DNA of 64,000 bases from Streptomyces spectabilis (GTDB taxonomy: Bacteria; Actinomycetota; Actinomycetes; Streptomycetales; Streptomycetaceae). The position numbers were made by a program, and so were the translations under genes. A model generated the notes under the pieces. It made no database searches, had not been told where the DNA came from, and saw only the letters and a list, made by a program, of their open reading frames with translations. Of this stretch, positions 7,890 through 16,064 are shown one piece after another; position 1 is the stretch's first letter; each line of letters opens with the position of its first letter. The stretch lies in assembly GCF_008704795.1 (NCBI RefSeq), contig NZ_CP023690.1:4846501-4910500 (forward strand), read 5' to 3'.

Positions 7890-8504
7890 GAGCGCTCGTT
7901 CCTTTCCGTTACACGCAGAGGGACACTTCGGGCCACATCACACCATGTGTGGATCTCTATCGCTGTGTACGAGGTGCGCGTACAAGGTGCATGCAAGGTG
8001 CGTACAAGCTGGCGCGTCACACCCCAGCCTGCGGCATGGGGAACCCCTATGGGCCGAGCGTTGACGTGGCGTGGGGTGGCGGCGCCTGGCGTTTGCCGTC
8101 CCGCGTTTTTCCTGCCCCCGGTGCCACGGGACGATGGGGCGCGGTCGCCGTGGGTTAAGACGTCCGGGTCCGGCGGCAGGTTCCAGGCGTCGCGCAACTG
8201 CCCCTGGCCGACCCCGAGCCACCACTTGAATCCGTACCCATCACGGCCGCTGTGACGCTCCTTCGAACAATGTCAGTCGACCGCAATATGCCCTTCCCTG
8301 CAACAGTTTTGAGCCAAGTTCTCAAGATCATTTTCAGTTCACAGAATTCACACGCGGCGCACTGGACACCAGGAATCCCAGCAGGACAATGCTGGACATC
8401 CCCTCTCCACTGCGTGTAGATGTGGAGACATTGCTAGCGGCGCAGAATGACAGGGGGTTTGCGATGCTATTGAGCAATACGCACTGGCCGGAAAGCGGTC
8501 AGCC
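7890..8504. other. Long divergent spacer, AT-richer near the phosphatase gene
   Basis: This separates the primase-like gene (minus) from the PP2C-type gene (plus). Near 7965-8010 it holds three imperfect copies of a GTACAAGGTGC-like word. Bases about 8263-8480 are much less GC-rich than the surroundings, as expected for promoter DNA in Streptomyces. A frame on the minus strand upstream of 8197 is open but has no ribosome site. A 39-codon frame at 8389-8508 is listed separately. Confidence 0.4.
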
Positions 8505-8508
8505 ATGA
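8389..8508 (+). CDS. Possible 39-residue upstream peptide overlapping the next start codon
   Basis: ATG 8389 opens a 39-codon frame whose TGA (8506-8508) overlaps the ATG of the phosphatase gene (8505) in an ATGA arrangement, the usual layout for translational coupling. AGGA lies 3 bases before the ATG, which is rather close. The peptide begins MLDIPSPLRVDVETLLAAQ and would form an amphipathic helix. Against it, the third codon positions are not GC-rich, unlike real Streptomyces genes. It may be a leader peptide or only promoter DNA. Confidence 0.25.
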   Translation: MLDIPSPLRVDVETLLAAQNDRGFAMLLSNTHWPESGQP

Positions 8509-9911
8509 ACGCCCCTCACCTGCCGAAAGTGGCCGGAATCGATTCCACTGTTCCCCCACCGGCGCACACTGTCCCGCCTGTCGCGCCCTCCCCGGAGGCC
8601 CCCGGCGCCCCCGGCGCACTGATCCAGGACCGCCTGGCCGGCTGGGTCTCCGACCTCACCACGCTGCACGAACTCACCGAGCGCCTGTCCCGCACGGCCA
8701 CCCTGGACGAGGCCCTGAACGAGCTCCTGCGCGCGGGAGCCGCCCTGGTCGGCGCCCGCCGCGGCCTCGTCGTCGTGGAGCCCGCCGACGGCCTCGGCCC
8801 CGACACCACCGTCGGCCTCGGCTTCGCCCGCGCCGACCTCGGGTATCTGGAGACGGTGCCGCGCGCCGCCACCTCGTACGGCCGGCTCCTCGAAGCGAAC
8901 GCCGCGGGGACCCCCCTCGCGGAGGTCGCGCAGCCGGACCTCTTCGCCGACGAGGGCCTCGACCCGCGCCACCGCGAGGTCGCCCGCCGCCTCGGCTACG
9001 CCGCGAGCTACGCGCTGCCCCTCGCCGCCGAGGCGACCGGCGCCGTCGGCGCGGCCGTCTGGCTGTACGACGAGCCCGCCGAACCGGCGCCGCGCCGCCG
9101 CCATCTGATCGGCCTGTACGTCCGCTACGCCGCCGAGCACCTGGCCCGCCTCGTCGAGCTCACCCGCGCCCGCACCACCGTGGCGACCCTGCGCGAGGAG
9201 CTGCTGCCCTCGCGCCTGCCGCGGGTCGCGGGCGTGCAGCTGGCCGCGCGGCACCGCGCCGGGGCGCGCGGCGGCGGCGACTGGTACGACGCGCTGCCGC
9301 TGCCCGACGCGGCCCTCGGCCTCGCGGTGGGCTCGGTGACCGGGTCCGGGCCGAGCGCGGTCGCCGCGATGGGACGGCTGCGCGCGAGCCTGCGGGCGTA
9401 CGCGGTGATGGAGGGCGAGGACCCCGTCGCCGTCCTGTCCGACCTGGAGCTGCTGCTGCGCCTGACGGAGCCCGCGCGGTCGGCGACGGCCCTGTTCGCG
9501 TACTGCGAACCCGCGCTGCGCAAGGTCGTCGTCGCCGGGGCCGGGCACAGCCCGCCGCTGCTGATCGGGGAGCGGCGCACGGAGTTCGTGGAGACCTCCC
9601 TGTCCGCGCCGCTCGGCATGCTCGCCTGCTGGGAGGCGCCGAGCGTGGAGATCCGCCCGGAGCCCGGGGAGACCCTGCTGCTCTACACCGACGGCCTGCT
9701 GCACCGCACCGGCGACGCGATGGACCGGGCGTTCGCTCGGCTGCACGCGGCGGCGGCGAGCGTGCCGAAGGCCGCCCGCGAGGACCCCGGGGCGATCGCC
9801 GACCACGTGCTGCGGGCCGTGCTGCCCGAGGGCCTCGACGGCGAGGGCGGCGACAAGGACGCCACCGCGTGCGACGAGGACGTGGTGCTGCTCGCGGCCC
9901 GGTTCGAGTAG
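8505..9911 (+). CDS. GAF plus PP2C/SpoIIE-type phosphatase with an altered metal site
   Basis: A 468-residue soluble protein. Residues 45-220 form a GAF-like sensor domain, and residues 225-468 an RsbU/SpoIIE-type PP2C domain. In S. coelicolor-type signalling such enzymes dephosphorylate anti-anti-sigma factors. Metal-site residues visible are Asp259 and Asp262 in GGGDWYD, Asp396 in LLYTDGL, and Asp457/Asp459 in CDEDVVLL. In the usual GDVxGHG motif the aspartate is replaced by serine (VGSVTGSG, Ser277), and His is absent. Catalysis is therefore doubtful and the protein may be a sensor or pseudophosphatase. The start is ATG 8505 with GGAAAG upstream. No sigma-regulator gene is next to it. Confidence 0.8.
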   Translation: MNAPHLPKVAGIDSTVPPPAHTVPPVAPSPEAPGAPGALIQDRLAGWVSDLTTLHELTERLSRTATLDEALNELLRAGAALVGARRGLVVVEPADGLGPDTTVGLGFARADLGYLETVPRAATSYGRLLEANAAGTPLAEVAQPDLFADEGLDPRHREVARRLGYAASYALPLAAEATGAVGAAVWLYDEPAEPAPRRRHLIGLYVRYAAEHLARLVELTRARTTVATLREELLPSRLPRVAGVQLAARHRAGARGGGDWYDALPLPDAALGLAVGSVTGSGPSAVAAMGRLRASLRAYAVMEGEDPVAVLSDLELLLRLTEPARSATALFAYCEPALRKVVVAGAGHSPPLLIGERRTEFVETSLSAPLGMLACWEAPSVEIRPEPGETLLLYTDGLLHRTGDAMDRAFARLHAAAASVPKAAREDPGAIADHVLRAVLPEGLDGEGGDKDATACDEDVVLLAARFE

Positions 9912-10050
9912 GCCGCCGCGGGGCGCGGCGCGCGACCGGCGTCCGCGTGACCTTCCGACTGCGCTGTGTAAGGGTCCTTCTGCCTCTGGAACCCCTTCCG
10001 GACCGCCGTACGATGAGGAGGGTCCGTTGTCGTACATAGGGAGGCAGACC

Positions 10051-11520
10051 GTGTCGGACGCCCTCAACCCGGAGACCCCGGAAGAGCTGGTGGAGACCGA
10101 AGAAGAGCCGATCAAGCAGCGCAAGAACGGCCTCTACCCCGGTGTCTCCGACGAGCTCGCCGAGAACATGAAGTCCGGCTGGGCCGACACCGAGCTGCGT
10201 GACCTGGAGCCGATCGCCCAGGCCGGGCACACCGCCGCCCGCCGTGCCGCGCTGTCCGCGCGCTTCCCCGGCGAGCGCCTGGTGATCCCCGCGGGCAATC
10301 TGAAGACCCGCTCGAACGACACGGAGTACGCCTTCCGCTCGTCCGTCGAGTACGCGTACCTCACCGGCAACCAGACCGAGGACGGCGTCCTCGTCCTGGA
10401 GCCCACGCGGGACGGCCACGAGGCGACGATCTACCTCCTTCCGCGCTCCGACCGCGAGAACGGCGAGTTCTGGCTCGACGGCCAGGGCGAGCTGTGGGTC
10501 GGCCGCCGGAACTCGCTGACCGAGGCCGCGAAGCTGTACGGCATCCTCGCCTCGGACGTGCGCGAGCTGACGGGCAAGCTGAGCGAGGCCACCGGGCCCG
10601 TCCGCGTCGTGCGCGGCTACGACGCCGGGATCGAGGCGGCCCTGACCGACAAGGTCACCGCCGAGCGCGACGAGGAGCTGCGGGTCTTCCTCTCCGAGCA
10701 GCGCCTGGTCAAGGACGAGTTCGAGGTCGGCGAGCTGCAGAAGGCCGTGGACTCCACGGTGCGCGGCTTCGAGGACGTCGTGAAGGTCCTCGACAAGGCC
10801 GAGGCCACGAGCGAGCGCTACATCGAAGGCACGTTCTTCCTGCGCGCCCGCGTCGAGGGCAACGACATCGGCTACGGCTCCATCTGCGCCGCGGGCCCGC
10901 ACGCCACCACCCTGCACTGGGTGCGCAACGACGGCCCGGTCCGCTCCGGCGACCTCCTCCTGCTCGACGCCGGTGTGGAGACGCACACGTACTACACGGC
11001 GGACATCACCCGCACGCTGCCGATCAACGGCCGGTTCAGCGAGCTGCAGAAGAAGATCTACGACGCGGTGTACGAGGCCCAGGAGGCCGGCATCGCGGCC
11101 GTGAAGCCGGGCGCGAAGTACCGCGACTTCCACGACGCCTCGCAGCGCGTGCTCGCCGAGAAGCTGGTCGAGTGGGGCCTCGTCGAGGGCCCGGTCGAGC
11201 GCGTCCTGGAGCTGGGTCTCCAGCGCCGCTGGACGCTGCACGGCACCGGTCACATGCTCGGCATGGACGTCCACGACTGCGCCGCCGCGCGCACGGAGAC
11301 GTATGTGGACGGCACGCTTGAGCCCGGCATGTGCCTGACGGTCGAGCCCGGTCTGTACTTCCAGGCGGACGACCTGACCGTGCCCGAGGAGTACCGCGGC
11401 ATCGGCGTGCGCATCGAGGACGACATCCTCGTCACGGAGGACGGCAACCGGAACCTGTCCGCTGCGCTGCCGCGTCGCGCGGACGAGGTCGAGTCGTGGA
11501 TGGCCGGGCTGAAGGGCTGA
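10051..11520 (+). CDS. pepP: Xaa-Pro aminopeptidase (aminopeptidase P)
   Basis: An M24 metallopeptidase of 489 residues that removes the N-terminal residue from peptides with proline in position 2. The pita-bread catalytic domain carries the five metal ligands: Asp in LLLDAGVE and YTADITRT, His in HGTGHMLGMDVHD, Glu in LTVEPGLYF and Glu in GVRIEDD. An N-terminal AMP_N domain precedes it (about residues 50-190). The start chosen is GTG 10051 because AGGGAGG lies 6 bases upstream; TTG 10027 in the same frame has no support. It is cytosolic. A hairpin follows the stop at 11565-11602. A distantly related M24-fold protein lies at 33118. Confidence 0.9.
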   Translation: MSDALNPETPEELVETEEEPIKQRKNGLYPGVSDELAENMKSGWADTELRDLEPIAQAGHTAARRAALSARFPGERLVIPAGNLKTRSNDTEYAFRSSVEYAYLTGNQTEDGVLVLEPTRDGHEATIYLLPRSDRENGEFWLDGQGELWVGRRNSLTEAAKLYGILASDVRELTGKLSEATGPVRVVRGYDAGIEAALTDKVTAERDEELRVFLSEQRLVKDEFEVGELQKAVDSTVRGFEDVVKVLDKAEATSERYIEGTFFLRARVEGNDIGYGSICAAGPHATTLHWVRNDGPVRSGDLLLLDAGVETHTYYTADITRTLPINGRFSELQKKIYDAVYEAQEAGIAAVKPGAKYRDFHDASQRVLAEKLVEWGLVEGPVERVLELGLQRRWTLHGTGHMLGMDVHDCAAARTETYVDGTLEPGMCLTVEPGLYFQADDLTVPEEYRGIGVRIEDDILVTEDGNRNLSAALPRRADEVESWMAGLKG

Positions 11521-11564
11521 CGCCCGCTTCGGACGCTGTCTTATCGGCCTTCGGCCTCGTCCTC

Positions 11565-11602
11565 AAACGCCGGACGGGCTATTTGTCGCCCGTCCGGCGT
11601 TT
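11565..11602. terminator. Terminator hairpin built on a common Streptomyces palindrome
   Basis: A perfect 15-bp stem: AAACGCCGGACGGGC at 11565-11579 and its complement at 11588-11602, with an 8-base loop. It sits 45 bases after pepP. From memory, this CGCCGGACGGGC palindrome recurs in many Streptomyces intergenic regions. Confidence 0.8.
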
Positions 11603-11686
11603 GCGTACCAGTGCGAGAAGTGGCCCATGAACCGGCCTGGGAAATGGACCACTTGAGGGTGCCACCGGCTCCCTAATGTTCGGGAC

Positions 11687-13489
11687 ATGACGACGCCCCG
11701 GCTCCTTCCCGCCCGCGGTCCGCTCCGGCTTCTGGCCCTCGCCCAGCTCAGCAACTCCGTGGGCGACGGGGCCTACTACGTCACCTCGGCCCTGTACTTC
11801 ACGCACGTCGTCGGCCTCGCCCCGGCGAGGATCGGGCTCGGGCTCACCGTCGCCTGGGCGGTGGGCTCGGTCGTGGGCGTGCCGCTCGGACGACTCGCCG
11901 ACCGGCGCGGGCCGCGCGGCACCGCCGTGCTCCTCGCCCTCGCGACCGCGGCGGCCGTGGCGTCCTTCCTCGTGGTGCGTGGCTTCGTGCCCTTCGTGCT
12001 GTCCGCGCTCGTCTACGCCACCGCCCAGTCGGGGCTCGCCGCCGCGCGGCAGGCGCTGCTCGCCGGGCTCGTCACCCGGGACGAGCGGACCGGCGCCCTC
12101 GCCCACCTCCAGTCGACGCTCAACGCGGGACTCGCGGTGGGCGCGGCCCTCGGCGGGCTCGCTCTGCACCACGGCGGCGAGGCCGCCTATCTGTCGGTGT
12201 TCGCGCTCGACGCGGCGAGCTTCGTGGCGTGCGCGTACGTCCTGGGGCGGCTGCCCGCCGTCGCCCCCGCCCCAGCCGTCCCGGGCGACCGGCTCGTGGT
12301 GCTCAAGGACCGCCCGTATGTGGTCGTGACCGCCCTCAACACCGTGCTGTTGCTACGAATGCCGCTGCTCAGCCTGGGCGTTCCGCTGTGGCTCACCGAG
12401 CGCACCCAGGCGCCCGCGTGGCTCGTCTCGGCCCTGTTCGTGCTCAACACGCTGGGGGTGATGGCCTTCCAGGTGCGCACCGCCCGTGCGGTCTCCGGGG
12501 TTCCGACGGCGGTGCGGGCCGTGCGCAGGTCGGGTCTGCTGATGCTCCTGACATGTGCGGTGTTCGCCCTCTCGGCCGTGGACGCCGGGCCGTGGGAGGC
12601 GGCCGGGGTGCTCGTCGTCGGGTCCCTGGTGCTGCTCGCCGCCGAGATGCTCCAGTCCGCCGGTTCCTGGCAGCTCGGCTTCGACCTGGCACCGGCCGGG
12701 CGCATCGGCGAGTACCAGGGCTTCTTCGGCACCGGCGTCACCGTGGCCCGCACCCTGGGACCGATGGTCCTCACCGCACTGCTCGTGGAGTGGGGGACGC
12801 CGGGGTGGCTGGTCCTGGGCGGGATGATCCTCGCGGCGTCGTACGCGATGGGGCCTGCGGCCCGCTGGGCGGAGACCGATCGCGCTGCGCGCTCGGCCGC
12901 AGGCCGACAAGCCAGGAGTGCCCCGGGGAAGGCAACTGTCCAGCGTGGCGGCTCAGCCTTGGCGCTCGTCCGTGCCGGCGACCTTGGCCGTGGCCAGGGC
13001 GATCCGGTTCCACGTGTTGATCGCGAAGATCAGGGACAGGACCTGGGCCAGTTCGGCCTCGTCGAAGTGGGCGGCGGCCTCCGCGTAGACGGCGTCGGGG
13101 ACGCCCGCGTCGGCGAGGCGGGTCACCGCGTCGGTCAGCGCGAGCGCCGCCTGCTCCTTGGCGGTGAAGAAGTTCCTGGCCTCGCGCCAGACGGCCACCA
13201 TGTGCAGCCGGTCCTCGCTCTCGCCCGCCTTGCGCGCGTCGTTGGTGTGCATGTGCAGGCAGTACGCACAGCCGTTGAGGTGCGAGGCGCGGATCTGGAT
13301 CAGCTCGACCAGGGCGGGGTCGAGGCCGTCGCGGGCGGCGGCGTCCAGGCCGATGACGGCCTTGAAGACCTTCGGGGCGACCTTGGCGAAGTTGAGGCGG
13401 GGGGTCTGGGCGGCGGGGGCGGCGGTCTCGATGACTGCGGTGTTGTTCGTCATGACCATGAATCTACGAGCCACAAAGACCTTGGGTAG
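11687..13489 (+). CDS. MFS transporter whose frame runs on without a stop
   Basis: The first 400 or so residues form a major-facilitator transporter with about 12 membrane segments, starting at LLALAQLSNSVGDGAYYV. The loop GRLADRRGPRG is the cytoplasmic 2-3 loop signature. Substrate is unknown; relatives are drug/metabolite exporters. Recognisable homology ends near base 12900 (...MGPAARWAETDRAAR). The frame then continues about 190 codons, from base 12953 antisense to the convergent AhpD-like gene. That tail is Gly/Val/Asp/Arg-rich and looks like antisense translation. Either the natural stop was lost by mutation or frameshift, or the protein really carries this tail. The start is ATG 11687 with a weak ribosome site. 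Confidence 0.7.
   Translation: MTTPRLLPARGPLRLLALAQLSNSVGDGAYYVTSALYFTHVVGLAPARIGLGLTVAWAVGSVVGVPLGRLADRRGPRGTAVLLALATAAAVASFLVVRGFVPFVLSALVYATAQSGLAAARQALLAGLVTRDERTGALAHLQSTLNAGLAVGAALGGLALHHGGEAAYLSVFALDAASFVACAYVLGRLPAVAPAPAVPGDRLVVLKDRPYVVVTALNTVLLLRMPLLSLGVPLWLTERTQAPAWLVSALFVLNTLGVMAFQVRTARAVSGVPTAVRAVRRSGLLMLLTCAVFALSAVDAGPWEAAGVLVVGSLVLLAAEMLQSAGSWQLGFDLAPAGRIGEYQGFFGTGVTVARTLGPMVLTALLVEWGTPGWLVLGGMILAASYAMGPAARWAETDRAARSAAGRQARSAPGKATVQRGGSALALVRAGDLGRGQGDPVPRVDREDQGQDLGQFGLVEVGGGLRVDGVGDARVGEAGHRVGQRERRLLLGGEEVPGLAPDGHHVQPVLALARLARVVGVHVQAVRTAVEVRGADLDQLDQGGVEAVAGGGVQADDGLEDLRGDLGEVEAGGLGGGGGGLDDCGVVRHDHESTSHKDLG
12953..13453 (-). CDS. AhpD-like carboxymuconolactone decarboxylase-family protein
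   Basis: A 166-residue all-helical protein of the CMD/AhpD family, probably a peroxidase-type or disulfide reductase. The AhpD motif is present: Cys62-x2-Cys65-x3-His69 in GCAYCLHMH, and FAINTWNRIA near the C-terminus is typical. The start chosen is ATG 13453; a neighbouring ATG lies at 13459 and the frame is open further, but that would overlap the divergent regulator. The gene is divergent from the MocR-type regulator at 13501, with fewer than 50 bases between starts, so that regulator probably controls it. Confidence 0.85.
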   Translation of the reverse strand: MTNNTAVIETAAPAAQTPRLNFAKVAPKVFKAVIGLDAAARDGLDPALVELIQIRASHLNGCAYCLHMHTNDARKAGESEDRLHMVAVWREARNFFTAKEQAALALTDAVTRLADAGVPDAVYAEAAAHFDEAELAQVLSLIFAINTWNRIALATAKVAGTDERQG

Positions 13490-13496
13490 GGTGCAC

Positions 13497-13509
13497 TTCC
13501 ATGGTGGAA
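13497..13509. promoter_or_regulatory. TTCCA-TGG-TGGAA dyad at the regulator start codon
   Basis: A 5-base-arm inverted repeat spanning the ATG of the MocR-type gene, in the short space it shares with the AhpD-like gene. Its place fits an autoregulatory operator, but the arms are short and chance is possible. Confidence 0.3.
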
Positions 13510-14967
13510 TCATGGGTCAATTCGGCCGAGCGCATCGGCGCCGACCTGCACGTGGACCTCTCCGGGAGCGGTAGCCGTCGCGCCGCCCTCATCGGGGCCC
13601 TGCGCGAGGCCGTGCGCTCCGGGCGGCTCGCTCCGGGCACCCGTCTGCCGCCGTACCGCTCCCTCGCCGCCGACCTCGGGATCGCCCGCAACACCGTCGC
13701 CGACGCGTACGCGGAGCTGGTCGCCGAGGGCTGGCTGACCGCCCGCCAGGGTTCGGGGACGCGGGTCGCCGAGCGCGTCGCGCCGCCCCCGCGCGTACGG
13801 GTCCCCAAGCGCGCCCCCACCGTGCCCGCGCCCCCCGCGCACAACCTGGTGCAGGGCCAGCCGGACGCCGGCTCCTTCCCGCGCACGGCCTGGCTCGCCG
13901 CCGCCCGGCGGGCGCTGACCGCCGCGCCCAACGAGGCGTTCGGGCCCGGCGACCCGCGCGGCCGCATCGAGCTGCGGCGCGCGCTCGCGGACTATCTGGC
14001 GCGCTCGCGCGGGGTGCGGACGGACCCGGAGCGGATCGTGGTGTGCTCCGGTTTCGCGCACGCGCTGCGGCTCCTGTTCGGCACGGGCTCCGGCGGAGTG
14101 CTGCGCGGCCCCCTCGCCGTGGAGGCGTACGGGCTCGGCTTCCACCGCTCCCTGCTCTCCACGGCCAAGGTGCGGCCCGTTCCGCTGTCCCTCGACGAAC
14201 ACGGCGCCCGCGTCGAGGAGTTGCCGGACGCCACGAGTCCGGTACGTACGGTGCTGCTCACGCCCGCGCACCAGTTCCCGACCGGCGGGCCGCTGCACCC
14301 CGCGCGCCGCACCGCCGTCGTCGACTGGGCCCGCACGCGCGCGGGGCTGATCCTGGAGGACGACTACGACGGGGAGTTCCGCTACGACCGCGAGCCCGTC
14401 GGCGCCCTCCAGGGGCTCGACCCCGAACGGGTCCTCTACGTCGGCTCGGTGAGCAAGAGCCTGTCCCCGGCCGTGCGGCTCGGTTGGATGGTCCTGCCCG
14501 AGCACCTCGTGGACGCCGTCGTCACCGCCAAGGGCGAGCGGGAGGCGTGGGCCAGCGTCCTCGACCAGCTCACGCTCGCCGAGTTCATCGCGTCCGGGAG
14601 CTACGACCGCCACGTACGCCGCATGCGCCAGCACTACCGACGCCGCCGCGACCAGCTCGTGGCCGCGCTCGCCGAACACGCCCCGCACATCACCGTCACC
14701 GGCATCGCGGCGGGGCTGCACGCCGTGCTCCAGCTCCCGCCCGGCACCGAGGCGTCCGCCGTGAAGGCCGCCGCCTGGCACGGCGTGGGCCTGGAGGGGC
14801 TGGCCGCATACCGGCACCCGGAGGCGACGGCAACGGCCCCCGACGGGCTGGTCGTCGGCTACGCGACACCCGCCGAGCACGCGTACACAGCCGCGATCGA
14901 GGCCCTGTGCCGGGCACTGCCGCCCGCCGCCGACCCCGACAGGGGCGTCCGAACCGTCGGACGTTAG
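13501..14967 (+). CDS. MocR-family regulator (GntR winged helix fused to aminotransferase fold)
   Basis: A 488-residue PLP-dependent transcription regulator. The GntR-type winged helix-turn-helix covers about residues 20-92 (GTRLPPYRSLAADLGIARNT, with GSGTRVAER closing it). The class I aminotransferase fold covers 115-480. The PLP lysine is Lys319 in VGSVSKS, and Asp287 in LEDDYDGEFRYD belongs to the cofactor site. MocR proteins usually sense PLP or an amine and control a divergent gene. Here the divergent gene encodes the AhpD-like protein. The start is ATG 13501. Confidence 0.9.
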   Translation: MVESWVNSAERIGADLHVDLSGSGSRRAALIGALREAVRSGRLAPGTRLPPYRSLAADLGIARNTVADAYAELVAEGWLTARQGSGTRVAERVAPPPRVRVPKRAPTVPAPPAHNLVQGQPDAGSFPRTAWLAAARRALTAAPNEAFGPGDPRGRIELRRALADYLARSRGVRTDPERIVVCSGFAHALRLLFGTGSGGVLRGPLAVEAYGLGFHRSLLSTAKVRPVPLSLDEHGARVEELPDATSPVRTVLLTPAHQFPTGGPLHPARRTAVVDWARTRAGLILEDDYDGEFRYDREPVGALQGLDPERVLYVGSVSKSLSPAVRLGWMVLPEHLVDAVVTAKGEREAWASVLDQLTLAEFIASGSYDRHVRRMRQHYRRRRDQLVAALAEHAPHITVTGIAAGLHAVLQLPPGTEASAVKAAAWHGVGLEGLAAYRHPEATATAPDGLVVGYATPAEHAYTAAIEALCRALPPAADPDRGVRTVGR

Positions 14968-15021
14968 CGGCGCACGAAGGCTCGTACCGCCTACGCTCGT
15001 ATCCCCTACGGGGGAGCAGCC

Positions 15022-15074
15022 ATGACGAACCCGCAGGCGCCCGATGGCATGGTGCGGCACATCCGGCGGAGCGC
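15022..15074 (+). pseudogene. Possible gene remnant: strong ribosome site and start, no body
   Basis: GGGGGAG lies 5 bases before ATG 15022, and the first codons (MTNPQAPDGMVRHIRRS) look like a real protein start. The frame then runs into the antisense of the cupin gene and stops at 15303 with no recognisable domain. It could be the stump of a gene lost by deletion. Coordinates cover only the part outside the cupin gene. Confidence 0.3.
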
Positions 15075-15485
15075 TCAGCGCGCGTCCGCCGCCGTGAGCT
15101 GGTACAGCTCCGGCACGGAGACCTTGATCGGCTCCTGGGTGGTGCGCGCGATCACCACCACGACCGGCTCGTCCGGGTCGGGGTGCTCCTCCCGGTGCGG
15201 GACGAACGGGGGCACGAGCAGGAAGTCGCCCGGGCCCGCCTCGATCCTGACTTCCTGCTCGCCGTCGTGGAAGACGAACACCGGGTGGCCGCTCACTACG
15301 TAGATACCCGCCTCGGACGCGCCGTGGTGGTGGTCGTCGGTCTTGCTCATCGGCTCGTGCCGCACGAGCCCCATCCACAGGTTCCGGGCGCCGACCGTGC
15401 CGCCGCTGAGGGCGGTGTAGCCGTCCAGCTCCCCGGCGCGGACGTGGTGGACGCGGTTGTTCGGCGGTGTGTCGTGCGTGGACAT
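15075..15485 (-). CDS. Cupin-domain protein
   Basis: A 136-residue single cupin barrel. Metal-binding motif 1 is DDHHHGASEAGIYVV with a later GHPVF, and motif 2 is the GPGDFLLVPPFVPHRE segment. The substrate or reaction is unknown; similar proteins are small-molecule dioxygenases or isomerases. The start is ATG 15485, because AGGAGG lies 7 bases upstream. The gene runs in the same direction as the HxlR-type regulator upstream and has its own spacer carrying a dyad at 15555-15570. Confidence 0.85.
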   Translation of the reverse strand: MSTHDTPPNNRVHHVRAGELDGYTALSGGTVGARNLWMGLVRHEPMSKTDDHHHGASEAGIYVVSGHPVFVFHDGEQEVRIEAGPGDFLLVPPFVPHREEHPDPDEPVVVVIARTTQEPIKVSVPELYQLTAADAR

Positions 15486-15553
15486 GGTGTGGCCTCCTGA
15501 CGGTTTCGAGCGTCTTCCGGACTGGGTCCAGACTGCGATCGACACATCGGAAG

Positions 15554-15581
15554 CGGCAACCATTGTTGCCATAACGGCAAC
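15554..15581. promoter_or_regulatory. GGCAAC-N4-GTTGCC operator-like dyad plus a third half-site
   Basis: GGCAAC at 15555-15560 and GTTGCC at 15565-15570 are a perfect inverted repeat. A third CGGCAAC at 15575-15581 repeats the left half (15554-15560) exactly 21 bases away, two helical turns. It lies about 70-95 bases upstream of the cupin start and just after the HxlR gene stop, where an operator would be expected. Confidence 0.4.
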
Positions 15582-15591
15582 TCGGGCATTC

Positions 15592-16038
15592 CTAACGGGA
15601 GTCGGTGGCTCCCTGTGCCCCGTCCTGTGCCCCGTCGTACGCCTGCCGTGCCGCCGCTATCGCCGGGCGGTGGGCTATCGACCAGTCGGCGAGCGACTTG
15701 ATGAGGTGGGTCAGGCTGTGGCCCATCTCCGTCAGCTCGTACTCGACCTGGGGCGGGATCGTCGGGTGCACCGTCCGCTTCACCAGGCCGTCCCGCTCCA
15801 GGCGGCGCACCGTCAGCGTGAGCATGCGCTGCGAGATGCCGCCGTGGATGCGGCGCTGGAGCTCCTTGAACCGCAGTACGCCGCCCGCCAGTTCGACCAC
15901 GACGTACACCGACCACTTGTCGCCGAGCCGGTCCAGGACGTCCCTGACCCCGCACTCCTCCTGCGGCGTCTCGCACGCGATCACGGGCTCGCCGACGAGC
16001 GTCTTGAGGGTGGTTACATCCGTGTGCCCCGCTGACAT
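15592..16038 (-). CDS. HxlR-family transcriptional regulator
   Basis: A 148-residue winged-helix protein. The HxlR core is VRDVLDRLGDKWSVYVVVEL, RFKELQRRIHGGISQRMLTLT (recognition helix) and the wing HPTIPPQVEYELTEMG. Cys22 and Cys29 lie just before the core; several HxlR relatives sense oxidants or electrophiles through an N-terminal cysteine. The start is ATG 16038, with GGAGG 7 bases upstream; the TTG one codon earlier is less likely. It diverges from the NmrA-like reductase gene. A perfect dyad sits between them. Confidence 0.88.
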   Translation of the reverse strand: MSAGHTDVTTLKTLVGEPVIACETPQEECGVRDVLDRLGDKWSVYVVVELAGGVLRFKELQRRIHGGISQRMLTLTVRRLERDGLVKRTVHPTIPPQVEYELTEMGHSLTHLIKSLADWSIAHRPAIAAARQAYDGAQDGAQGATDSR

Positions 16039-16064
16039 CAAAGTGCCTCCTTACGCGATCCCCC

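Noticed and set aside
7811..8197. Minus-strand 128-codon frame upstream of the primase-like gene
   Set aside because: Starts with TTG without a ribosome site, overlaps the neighbour's start and has no recognisable domain.
6273..8255. Open frame of 660 codons on the plus strand
   Set aside because: It is the antisense of the minus-strand genes at 6336-6962 and 7017-7889, which have ribosome sites and recognisable features; the plus frame is Arg/Gly-rich with no domain.
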